Below are positions 20,554-29,423 of a DNA stretch of 35,198 bases, one piece after another. The stretch comes from Fusarium oxysporum f. sp. lycopersici 4287. Its lineage: Eukaryota > Ascomycota > Sordariomycetes > Hypocreales > Nectriaceae. A program made the translations under genes and the position numbers. Under the pieces are notes generated by a model. It was not told the origin of the DNA, made no database searches, and saw only the letters and a list, made by a program, of their open reading frames with translations. Location: NCBI RefSeq assembly GCF_000149955.1, contig NC_030988.1, positions 4,059,783-4,094,980 of the forward strand, read 5' to 3'. How positions within the stretch are numbered: position 1 is the stretch's first letter; each line of letters opens with the position of its first letter.

Positions 20554-20837
20554 TCCCTTTGAGTGCCACAGCCCTTCAGTAGGTATCTCGACCCACTTGA
20601 CCCCACGTACAAGAAGGTGACAAAAGCTCCGCTGCAAACGCAGTTGAAAGGGCTGTCTTCGCCTGTAACTTGGCTACCTCTTTGGCGGTATAGCCATCTA
20701 ATTCAGCAATTTCAATTGGCTGACAACCCTCTATAGCAGCTTGAGTACAATTTGGCCTGTAGCGGCTGATTTACTTACTTTGATTGGTTATGTACCCCTG
20801 TCGTGACCCCTCTGAAGGGCTGTGGCACTCAAAGGGA
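20554..20837. mobile_element. MITE with 26 bp perfect terminal inverted repeats, TA target
   Basis: A 284 bp element has ends TCCCTTTGAGTGCCACAGCC plus CTTCAG, repeated exactly in inverse at 20812-20837. It is flanked by TA at 20552-20553 and 20838-20839. It has no coding capacity. The form (short, TA target, perfect TIRs) fits a miniature element mobilised by a Tc1/mariner-type transposase. It sits at the broken end of the FEX-like relic. The perfect ends suggest a young insertion. Confidence 0.85.
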
Positions 20838-21073
20838 TAATGCAGTGTGCGCGCCATACTTGCTCCATAAAGCGGCAGAGAAGTTGCGACAAAATGGCAG
20901 CGAAAGTGGGGGTAAACAAGAGCAATATCAAGAGCAATTTTATTCATCGCAAGTTACGGAGGGGTTAGTTGGTTGGCGTGTACATTTAACGCCTAGGGGA
21001 ACGTGTAGCGTTTCCAGACCTCTAGTTAATCAAATAGGTAGGCAGGTATAAATACAATAATGGGACTAATGTC

Positions 21074-21461
21074 TGTTACATTGGCGGCTGGGAATTGTTG
21101 GATATGCGAGTAGGGTCGATGTCTATTTAAAACAGGGTTAACTTTTATACTTAAGGATTAATATAGTCCCTAGGAGCTTGTCCTTTCTTCCTTCTATCTC
21201 TGTTCTATCTTTTTTTTTTTTAAATATTTCTCTACTACCTAGTATTAAAGTATCCAGGGACCTATAAAATATGTATTTCTTTTATCAGGGTGCTATCACT
21301 AACCTAATAGGAATAGGGTCTATGTTCCTTTATCTTAATATTATTCTTATATCTGGAAAAAGAGGAAGAATTAAACTAACCCTTCCCTGACAGACTTATC
21401 AGAGCATCAGGTCGATAATCAATAACATCACAACATTCTGCTCCACATCTTAATACACTCA
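21074..21461 (+). mobile_element. LTR-like repeat, copy 2 (AT-shifted)
   Basis: This is a diverged copy of the repeat at 10396-10752. It starts TGTTACATTGGCGGCTGGGA and ends near TACACTCA, with an extra T-run at 21211-21221. Compared with copy 1, many of the differences turn C into T or G into A: AACCCAACAGG becomes AACCTAATAGG, and CCCCAGG becomes CCCTAGG. The flanking 5-mers (ATGTC and GCCCA) do not match. Confidence 0.65.
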
Positions 21462-21488
21462 GCCCATCATATAGCTGCGTATTCAACA

Positions 21489-21620
21489 ATGTCTGCCCCC
21501 ACCTTCGACAAACCCCGCTTCCTACAAGAACATAGCCACGACTACGCTTGCATATTAAAGCAAGCTCAATTCGTCCAGATCATGTCCAATCCTAGAGAAT
21601 TTGTATCTGCAAATCGTTGA
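21489..21620 (+). CDS. Small unidentified open frame
   Basis: A 43-codon frame with a good ATG follows the LTR-like copy: MSAPTFDKPRFLQEH, then ILKQAQFVQIMSNPREF. It is hydrophilic and I do not recognise it. It may be a fragment of a larger gene, or an LTR-element leader frame. Confidence 0.2.
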   Translation: MSAPTFDKPRFLQEHSHDYACILKQAQFVQIMSNPREFVSANR

Positions 21621-21965
21621 AGAGGTACAGAATGGACTAAAATGGCAAAATGCGCAATGGTCGAGAAGACTTCTGCAGCGACCGGGAGCGTCATAAATAA
21701 AAATCATTCAGGGCGGCCTTGGGCGCTTAATAAGACAGAGAGGCGATATTTTGCGTCTTATGCGCAAAGACAGGCGGATTTCTTGGGATGCGCTTGTGTC
21801 TGCAGTTAATGATCGCGTATGGAAGACACTCCAGCGTGTCCTTTCCTTCCACTACAAGCACAAATGGAAGCCTATGAAGGCCAAATATATTTAAAGAAAA
21901 TGCTCGAGCTCTTCGTCAATCTACGCGTACTTGGATTCAAAGAAACGAGGAAGTGGCTGAGGTAA
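21617..21965 (+). pseudogene. Tc1-like transposase relic, N-terminal HTH region
   Basis: The + strand resembles the second helix-turn-helix of Tc1-type transposases: GRPWALNKTERRY, then ILRLMRKDRRISWDALVSAV, then NDRV and TLQRVLSFHYKHKWKP. In the family this is the part that binds the terminal repeats. After an in-frame stop (TAA at 21892-21894) traces of the following block remain (ENARALRQSTRTWIQRNEE). At least one frame change (near 21757) and stops are needed to follow it. No catalytic core or inverted termini are seen. Confidence 0.65.
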
Positions 21966-22004
21966 TTCATTTTAAAGATTTCGTGGTTGTCTGCCTCAAT
22001 AGCT

Positions 22005-22192
22005 TCAGATGATTTGTAACCGCCAAGCATTTATCCAAAGCCAAGAACCTCCGACTTGCAGTCACTGCTAGTATTAGGTCTGACCACGTCGATTTAGGGG
22101 CAGTCAATAAGACAAATAGAGGTATTACCGGCGCTGAAATTACTGGCTATAATGTAGTCTGTTGCGGAGTATATAATGATAACTATCCCTTG
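22005..22192 (+). pseudogene. RIP-like fragment of the formate dehydrogenase gene
   Basis: This ~185 bp fragment aligns on the + strand with the start of exon 3 of the intact formate dehydrogenase gene (minus strand, about 23580-23770). It reads [33 protein letters not shown] and ITGYNVV, beside [33 protein letters not shown] and ITGCNVV in the gene. A 2-base deletion follows NV, after which SVAEYIIM matches SVAEHVVM. Most differences are C-to-T or G-to-A (GAGCGTCTGTC becomes AAGCATTTATC; CATGTGGT becomes TATATAAT). It is non-functional: a partial, inverted duplicate lying less than 1 kb from its parent. Confidence 0.85.
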
Positions 22193-22749
22193 AATTATCG
22201 AGGACCTCTAGGCCGTACCGTGCCCCACACCACCCCTGTCATCTGTCATACATTACGTGTATTCGGTCCATTGATCCAGATTGGTATATTCATCTTTTCT
22301 TCTTTTGAATTCTGCCCCTTAACGGTTTTACTATTTCGGTTGTAATCTTAAAGTATCCATGCTTGCACGGGACACCTAGTGCCTGTTCAACACAATCTAC
22401 CTAGATTGTTGCGATGTTATTTTGGTGTTGTTGGTTGGAGATGCATCTGGAGGGGATAGTTCGGTCGCAATCATGTAACTATCATAAGGAAGGTACCCCA
22501 ATCGGTGTGGTGAATGCATACAAAATTAAGTATCTGCTAAGGAGGGCCGGTCTACAGGCCCTATCCAAGTAGCTAAATGGTGTTGAAATGAGAACCGATA
22601 CGAGATCATGGACATATCTCGGCTGCCTTGAGCTATTTGACTACGGCACACTTGGATCAGCATATGTAAGTTCTCCATGACATACAAGTAAAAAGATTAA
22701 GTATTCAAAACGACACATGACATGACATGACATCGGACGGGAATGGCGT
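22193..22749. other. Intergenic, FDH 3' side
   Basis: No gene seen. A 31 bp segment at 22245-22275 recurs with two mismatches at 30601-30631. A (CATGA)n-like run lies at 22716-22733. The FDH 3' untranslated region should lie just left of 22750. Confidence 0.5.
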
Positions 22750-24303
22750 TCAGACCCTCTTGAGCCGCTGGCCGTAGGCCTTGGTGACGTATTCTCCCTT
22801 GTGGCAGATCAAGTCCTCCAGTGGGTAGTCCTCACGGCCCGAGAAATAAGCGCTTAATACAGTCTTCACACCAGCAGCATAACGCTTCTACTAGAATGTT
22901 AGCAAGACAGCGTGGTTGTGATTCCCCGAGTAAAACGTACCTGTGCGTCCAAAGATGTTCCCGACATATGAGGCACCCAGGCATTCCCTCCACCCCAAGG
23001 ATGCTCAGCATATCGGAGAGGGTTGTCCTTTGGCGCCGGTTGGGGGAACCACACGTCACCCCCTATGCCCCGGATGTGCCCGCTCTTCAGAGCATCCGAG
23101 GCAGCTTGAGCATCGACGATAGCCCCACGAGCGGTATTAATAAGATAAGAGCCTATATATCATAGCATCATATTAGCTCTAATGCCCATCATTAAGAAAA
23201 TAAGTTCAAACAAATCAAATCACAAACCTGGCTTCATCTTGCCAATGATGTCTTTGTTAAAGAGTCCCCGGGTCTCGGCGTAGAGAGGACACTCGATATT
23301 GACAATATCACACCGAGAAACCATCTCCTCAAGACTCTCGACACGACGGCAGCCGATGTCCTTCTCAACCTCAGACGAGAGAGGCTGATAGTCAAAGTAT
23401 AGTAGTTCCTTGCAATGAAAGGGTGCCAGGCGTCGCAGGACTCGTTCGCCGATACGGCCAGCTCCAACGGTGCCCACAACCTTATCCTCGATATCGTAGT
23501 TATTCTTGGTGACCTCGGCAATATCCCATCGTCCCTCCCTGATCATGTCATGAGCTGGGACAAAGTTCTTCATCAGGACGAGCATAGTCATAACCACATG
23601 CTCTGCAACAGACACCACGTTGCAACCTGTGATTTCGGCGACAGTAATGCCTCCATTGGCCTTATTCGCAGCATCCAGGTCAACGTGGTCAGATCCAATG
23701 CCAGCAGTGACTGCAAGCCGGAGATTCTTGGCTCTAGACAGACGCTCGGCGGTCAGGTATCCAGGGTGGAATCTGTTCATTGGAGCCAGCTGAGCTGAGA
23801 TCCTCTCAAGAGGCATAATAAGGCATGCTTACGGAGTAGTAACAATCACCTCAGCATCTTCCAACTGCTTGTCAAACTCAGAGGCCTCGCCATCTTTGTC
23901 AGCAGTGCTGACAAGCGTGTGCCCCTGTTCTTCAATCCACTCTCGGAGACCAAGCTCATTCTCAACGCATCCGAGGAGCTCGGGTTGATCCCTGGCGTGA
24001 TGGCCGCCCTATTACACAACAGAAACAACACAATCAGCCTTGTGCTTAGAAACCGCGTAATAAGTGCTAAGATTGGGACCAGCTTACAGGGTACAGGACC
24101 ATCAGAACTTTGCCCTGGTTTCCCCGTGCCTTAGTCAGCATAGTTCTCGTAAAAGGCGGATACACACGCCCGGGCAATAAGCTGCTCGTAATTTGGTAGA
24201 GTGGACGGGATAATACACGACATCCCAGCCGCGGAATAAATTGACTGCATACCATATTGCGTTTCTTCGTGGAGGACCGAGGTTGGAATTTCTTAGCAGT
24301 CAA
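22750..24303 (-). CDS. aciA: NAD-dependent formate dehydrogenase
   Basis: This enzyme oxidises formate to CO2 with NAD+ (fungal AciA/FDH of the D-2-hydroxyacid dehydrogenase superfamily). Exons on the minus strand are 24303-24088, 24008-23833, 23772-23228, 23152-22941 and 22887-22750, with introns of 79, 60, 75 and 53 bp, giving 428 residues. Catalytic residues are in place: Asn182 ([10 protein letters not shown]), Arg321 (NTARGAIV), Gln350 ([10 protein letters not shown]) and His374 (VPHMSGTS). The NAD fold shows GTVGAGRIG at about 231-239, with Asp258 (YFDYQP) favouring NAD over NADP. The N-terminal ~60 residues contain no Asp or Glu and many Arg/Ser, as in a mitochondrial presequence. Met17 and Met55 (24141; 374-residue form) are alternative starts, the latter giving a cytosolic-size enzyme. 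A TATA box 52 bp upstream of 24303 favours a long form. It is divergent from the formate channel gene. The aciA symbol is by family resemblance. Confidence 0.93.
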
Positions 24304-24354
24304 TGAACAGGATCAAAATCTTAAACCAAGTGCAATTCGACTCTGAATGGCTTC

Positions 24355-24363
24355 TTTATATAG
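24355..24363 (-). promoter_or_regulatory. TATA box of the formate dehydrogenase gene
   Basis: On the minus strand TATATAAAG lies 52 bp upstream of ATG 24303, a usual spacing for a short leader. It supports transcription starting before the presequence ATGs rather than only before the cytosolic-form ATG at 24141. Confidence 0.55.
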
Positions 24364-24560
24364 TCATTTTGGGACGCACCGTTATCCGGAACCACCGAAA
24401 CCGTCGCACTGGGTTAAAACGCCTTTGCGCGAAACACATCGGTAGAAATCCTATGCCGTGCTCAAGTTTCTATTCGCACCCATATATCAGGAGGTAAGCC
24501 TCAATCTCAGTATCGCCGGACACGTCAGACTGACATGTTGTGACTTAACAAGTTGCGATA

Positions 24561-24610
24561 TGATTGAATGTGATATGATATGATTGAATGTGATATGATA
24601 TGATTCAATG
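24561..24610. repeat. 20 bp tandem repeat, 2.5 copies
   Basis: The unit TGATTGAATGTGATATGATA occurs twice in full, followed by TGATTCAATG. It lies about 260 bp upstream of the FDH start. It could hold repeated binding sites or be a simple slippage product. Confidence 0.8.
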
Positions 24611-25200
24611 GCGTCATCAAGCTCTGACAGCATCAGATCATAGGAATGAAACGATATCTGGGATTTAGGGTTATGACGGTATTTTTGAACTTTAAAGCTG
24701 ATTCCTGGGATAAACAGGCTTGACAGGTAAGAGTGGTATCATGCGCAAATTGACCGATGTACTTATGTAGTATATTAAGGGGTAGTTCACTTCTTTTTGC
24801 ATATGTAACCAGTGCAGGTATTCTTAGCCAAGCTACCTCTATTGAGGGTCTTGTCCCTATTCTAGATGCAATCAACAGCAATGTATTCAAGTCGCGGAAC
24901 CAGACGGTGACAAGTGGTACCGTTAGGCACGCAGGTTTTGCTTCAGCGTTTCTCACCACATGCATTCGTGAAAGATGAATCGGGCGATAATCACGTCATG
25001 GCTTAGCCCGAAGCATAGCCTCCTAGCACAGTCCCCCGGAGCCCAAATGATCTTGGGGATGGTTTAATGATGGCGCCTGCTCCGTATCAGCAGTACTTAT
25101 ATTAGCATCAGTAGTGGGTTGTTAGAGTAAAGGAGCGAGAACTTTCTCACAGAGCTTTGAGAAACGGGAGCAATACGCTCATACATCTTTCTGTGCGCAA

Positions 25201-26355
25201 ATGCAAACCTCGACACAGGTTATACAATCGCTCCCCTTCCAAACACGGAACATGGGCAACCCCGTACTTGTCGACGTCGTGAACCTCGCGGCATACACCC
25301 CGACTGAGACGACCGAGCTCGTCTCTCGTACTGGCGTACAGAAGGGAAACATGCGTCCAGATAAAGTTTTCATATCTGCGGTCTCTGCCGGCTGCCTGCT
25401 GAGCTTTGGGTGCGCCGTGTCGCTCATTGCCCTCACAGCGCCATGGTACCAGGAGAATGCTCCTGGATTGATCAAGATTATCGGAGCCCTAGTCTTCCCT
25501 CTGGGTCTAGTGATGGTCGTATTAACAGGCGCTGACCTGTTTACTGCCACGACAATGGTGAGTAAAGACATAACTCATACTATCAGGTTGCAACTGACTG
25601 GGCCAGTACACTTTGGTAGCTGTTCTCCACAGACGGTTGCCGGTCCGGAAGATGCTCCTCCACTGGTTCTTGTGCTTCTGGGGAAATCTTGCTGGGTCTC
25701 TTTTTATGGTGGCCATCATCTTCGGATGTAGGATCTCCGATGTAACCTGCACTTGTGAATTACAGCTGATGGTCTGAACCACAGACGGGGGGATCTTTAG
25801 TGCGTCCCCTTATAGAGACGAGGTGGTTACGTTAGCTACGAAGAAGCAAATGGACCCGCGAATCTATCAGATTTTCCTGCGGGGAATAGGCTGTAACTGG
25901 CTTGTCTGTCTCGCCTGTTTCCTATCCATACAAGCCAAGGATCTTAATTCAAAGGTCATGGGCATATGGTGGCCCATCTTCGCCTTCGTGTCTCTAGGAC
26001 TCGATCACGTGGTGGCTAATATGTTCATTATTCCTTTGGGAATTTGGCTACATACTCCTGGTCTGACTATCGGTCTATACATATGGAAAGGTAAGTTTCC
26101 CGGCGCCCTGTCGATCAGTTAAAAAGCTGATCTCTTTGAGGTATCATTCCCGCAGGATTAGGGAATATACTTGGAGGAGGTCTGTTTTGCGGAGGGTACT
26201 ACTGGTGGATGTATCTGCTCCTGGAACCCCCTGTAAAAATTGACGGCCGGAACTACCAAGGACCCGTGGTGGGGTGTGGAATGAGTTTTCCAGGTCTCAG
26301 AAGAAAGAGTGCGGCCACGGATGAGGAGAGTAGAATAGAGAGTAGACAGGTTTAG
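25201..26355 (+). CDS. Formate/nitrite transporter family channel
   Basis: This is a membrane channel of the FNT family (FocA/NirC), which moves formate or related small monovalent anions as a pentamer. Exons 25201-25557, 25607-25727, 25785-26090 and 26141-26355 give 332 residues; the introns are 49, 57 and 50 bp with GT-AG borders. Family marks are SAVSAGCLLSFGCAVSL (first helix), LTGADLFTATTM (FNT signature), HWFLCFWGNLAGSLF and FLRGIGCNWLVCLACFL. The pore histidine lies in GLDHVVANMFIIPLGI (His234). Six hydrophobic segments fit the FNT fold. The C-terminus is short and Arg/Ser-rich. ATG 25252 (MGNPVLVDVV) is an alternative start. Divergent placement beside NAD formate dehydrogenase strongly suggests formate as substrate, though nitrite cannot be excluded by sequence: fungal NitA belongs to the same family. 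Confidence 0.92.
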
Positions 26356-27595
26356 GGTGGTACGTAGGAGGACAAGATTGACAAAGGCATTAGTAGTTGA
26401 TGGTGTACATCGGGATGGTAAGCCTTAAAAAAAGAAGGGGGGGTTAGGAAACGATAGATTGCGGAGCGTAGATGGATGGATGGAGTTGTGCTTCTAAGGC
26501 TCTCTAATTCGATCTCTGTCTAATAGTAGTGTGCATGCGGACGTAAAAATGCTAAGCAATAGGACCGTAGAACTTAGTACAAAGGTATGGTAAACTCAAA
26601 CGCGAGCAGGGACATATCAGTCGACTTTTGCAGTATAGTTCGTAATGGAATCATCAGTGGCTTCTATGGTGACATTCAGACATTGCTTAACAAAATGGAG
26701 CGAAATAGATTCCACATTAGTGATGCATTTGGATCATATCCTCATACTACTTATGAAGGCCTCTATTACGGCCTACTTGGACGGACTAAAATCGTCCCCC
26801 CCCAACATTTATGCCTCATGTTAGAACCCCCAAGTACTTCCCGTACCCGGTAGTCCAGGCGCAAAGAGGTGTGTCAACTAAGGAAAAGTCCGGTTGATGC
26901 GGGCAAAATGAGGAGTAACACTGGTTGTATGGGATTGTCTGTGATCTTAGGTACCTCGCTTGATACAACCCTGACGCTCGCGAAAGATCATTAACCCCCG
27001 CCCGGCCGTGATATCACCAAGTTTGTGGACATAGATTACATTCGGGATGTATTGCTTCATAGTATCCGAGTCGCCATTATGCCTGTCCACTGAGTGTATC
27101 GTACTGTATGTCATTGGAGACTGTGTACCTCGGAGCTTGGGCAATAGTGAAAGCAAGGGCGTACGAATTCTGTACTAAGTGATCGCAAACTTTGTCTCAT
27201 GGTACTTGCAACTATTAGTGCTAAAAATACGCAATATAAAGTTGGGATTTTGCGTCTAGCCTCTACTACTGGCGGGGTAATCGAGCATGGAGATGAATTG
27301 TGAGGTAATCTACCCTGGAGCTGCCCGCATTAGCTAGCGTTTGTCGTGGAGCTCAAAGCCAGCCAATGTCACATGTTAGTAAAATTACTCGAGTATTGAA
27401 TGTGTGGCTGGGCATCAATCATATCATAGCTTGCGTATTTCGTTCTTGCAACAAATCCGAGAAACATGCTGGTCGGCTACGTGGGCTCTGTTGTGTTTTA
27501 TAAAACGGAGCAAATCGTCTTCCATCTTTCTTCCCAGCCAGGCCTCCAGCCTTTTCACGACTGCCAGGCATTACCTCTTACTTATACCACCAACT
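26356..27595. other. Intergenic between FNT and ADH
   Basis: No gene supported. Open frames at 26587-26853 and 26947-27156 have no recognisable domain. The last 100 bp hold the ADH promoter with its TATA box. Confidence 0.5.
27496..27505 (+). promoter_or_regulatory. TATA box of the alcohol dehydrogenase gene
   Basis: TTTTATAAAA lies about 90 bp upstream of the ADH start codon (27596). It is followed by CT-rich sequence, as in strongly expressed fungal genes. Confidence 0.5.
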
Positions 27596-28921
27596 ATGGT
27601 GTCTTTTAATATCCCAATAGAACAATGGGCACAAGTACGCCAAAGACCCGGCGGGTGTATGTATCCTGCTTTTCAATATTCGATCCGTTACGCTAGCGGC
27701 TAATATCAATTGATAGCGGTAATTTATGAAAAAGTACCCGTGCAAATGCCAGGGCCCGATGAGGTCTTGGTTAATGTGAAGTACTTGGGCGTCTGCCACA
27801 CCAATTTGCACACAATGATGGCCGAATTGCTGCCGAAGAGGAAGACTCCTCTAGTTGGCGGCCACGAAGGCACTGGTGTCGTGGTCGCCAAGGGTGAGCT
27901 TGTGACGGATCTTGAGGTTGGTGATCATGCCGGCATCAAGTGGCTGAATGGCTCTTGTTTGACCTGTACTTTCTGCTTGCAAGGCGACGAGCAGCTCTGT
28001 CTCCAGCCTCTCCTGTGTTGGAAAATCCGGGGATCCCCCTTCCCTTCAGGATTCAGACTAACAGTCTGAAAGTCCTAGATTTAAAGTTTAAAGTCCTAGA
28101 TGAAATCATTTAGAGATATAAACCTGAGAAAAACTCTCATCTCACTAATGAAAAAACCAAGTTTCATAAAATATATATATTTTCACCTAGCACTACTGCG
28201 CAATATAAACAACATCCTGTCCGGCTACAATGTCGATGGCACTTTCCAGCAATATGCTATCGCCAAGGCAGCGCATATCACCCGCATTCCTACGGGCTGT
28301 AGCCTGGAGGACGTCTGCCCTATTCTCTGCACAGGTCTCACGGTCTATAAGGGGCTCAAGGAGTCTGGGGTCCGCCCCGGGCAATATGTCGCTATTGTGG
28401 GTGCGGGTAGTGGCCTGGGATGCTTCGCTCTACAGTACGCCAAGGCCATGGGCATCCACAGCATTGCCATCGATACCGGGAGTGGCAAATCCCAAACCTG
28501 TACAGATTTAGGCGCAGTGGCATTTATCGATTTCGAAAAGTCCCCAGATATTGACGGGGATATCAGGGCCGCAGTCCCAGACGGATTAGGACCCCACGCT
28601 ATCATCATGCTCGCAACCCACGAGGAGCTATTCGAGCATGCATCCAAGTATGTCCGTTCGCACGGCAGTGTTGTCTATATTGGTATCCAAGACCATGTGC
28701 ACCTCGAGGCGCCGATATTGGATACAGCCGTCCGCATGGTCGGTATCGGAGGCAGCAATGTGGGGAACCGGCAAGACGCGGCCGAGGCTGTTGAACTTTT
28801 CCGGCTCGGGCTGATTAAAGCGCCGCACAAGCTTATCGGTCTGAGCCAGCTCCAGGATGTGTATGACCTTACGCTAAAGGATGAGTTTATGGGCCGGTAC
28901 GTGGTCGATACAAGCAAGTGA
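27596..28921 (+). pseudogene. Zinc alcohol dehydrogenase, disrupted by a solo LTR
   Basis: This is a medium-chain zinc alcohol dehydrogenase of the fungal ADH1 type (ethanol/acetaldehyde, NAD). Exon 1 is 27596-27656; the intron (27657-27716, 60 bp, GTATGT...ATAG) is phase 1. The second exon is split: 27717-28015 and 28220-28921 flank a 199 bp LTR plus one TSD copy. Without the insertion the total is 1062 bp, or 353 residues, the normal ADH length. Catalytic zinc ligands Cys47 (GVCHTN) and His70-Glu71 (GGHEGTG) are present, as are the structural zinc cysteines 101, 104, 107 and 115. The Rossmann motif is VGAGSGLGCFALQYAKAMG. An Asn replaces the usual Asp in CHTDLH. With the LTR in place the frame stops in the insert (LTV-stop), so translation would end before the cofactor domain. 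Apart from this the gene shows no decay, so the insertion looks recent. Confidence 0.9.
28016..28214 (+). mobile_element. Solo LTR (199 bp) inside the ADH gene
   Basis: The insert begins TGTTGGAAAATCC and ends ATAAACAACA (TGTTG...CAACA ends). It is flanked by the perfect 5 bp target duplication TCCTG at 28011-28015 and 28215-28219. Removing it with one TCCTG restores the conserved ADH reading PLLSGYNVDGTFQQY exactly. Inside is a direct repeat of AAAGTCCTAGAT (28069-28080 and 28088-28099). It is not similar to the LTRs at 10.4 and 21.1 kb. Confidence 0.92.
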
Positions 28922-29216
28922 TAATCGGTGTTAGAACTTGAATCCCGGAATATGAACATTTGAATACGCAGATATCCCCTCAATTCTTGCAAGCCTCCCA
29001 TAAGTAACTTATCCCAGAGAAATTATGATACTAGTACAAATTTGTTTTTAATCGCCGCGATAGTTACGCCTCTATCTGTCGTAGTCTTATGACAAATCGA
29101 CTCATAGGCTCAGCGAAGATCGGTGCCAATACAAGCATCCCTTCAAATGTGTTGAGCCTCCCGGCTGGTCACCGTAGCGATGTCCTGCCAATTATAATCT
29201 AAATATAAAAGATATG

Positions 29217-29423
29217 TCATGTCCCACCTAAATTAGCCCATGGCATATATTCCAACAATGTTGAGTTCCAAGGTGCAACATCACGTCGCTGACATCCCCA
29301 AATTGTCTGACGGCTCACTTTTTCGGCCGAGTCCTCCTTTAACTGTGACTGGATAGCATCAAAGGCTTGCTTGAGCTTCTTGACCGTGGCTTTCCTACAG
29401 ACTCTTTGTTCCTGCGGACAAAC
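29217..29423 (-). pseudogene. Unidentified coding-like relic
   Basis: The minus strand reads 68 codons to a TGA with convincing protein character: RKATVKKLKQAFDAIQSQLK, then EDSAEKVSRQTIWGCQRRDV, then APWNSTLLEYMPWANL. It is rich in Lys/Glu/Gln with an amphipathic helix-like pattern. I see no upstream start in the same frame, and the family is unknown to me. It may be the 3' exon or remnant of a gene. Confidence 0.35.

Larger units (their letters stand above)
24304..25200. promoter_or_regulatory. Divergent FDH-FNT intergenic region
   Basis: These 897 bp separate the formate dehydrogenase and formate channel start codons and should hold both promoters, allowing co-regulation. It contains a 20 bp tandem repeat (24561-24610). 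I see no coding region I would support; an open frame on the minus strand at 24633-24965 has no domain. Confidence 0.6.

Noticed and set aside
24633..24965. 110-codon minus-strand frame between FDH and FNT
   Set aside because: No motif, no homologue that I recognise, and it lies in the likely shared promoter region.
28016..28214. The ADH insert as a long intron
   Set aside because: No GT-AG pair that I could find restores the conserved frame, while LTR ends plus a perfect 5 bp duplication explain it fully.
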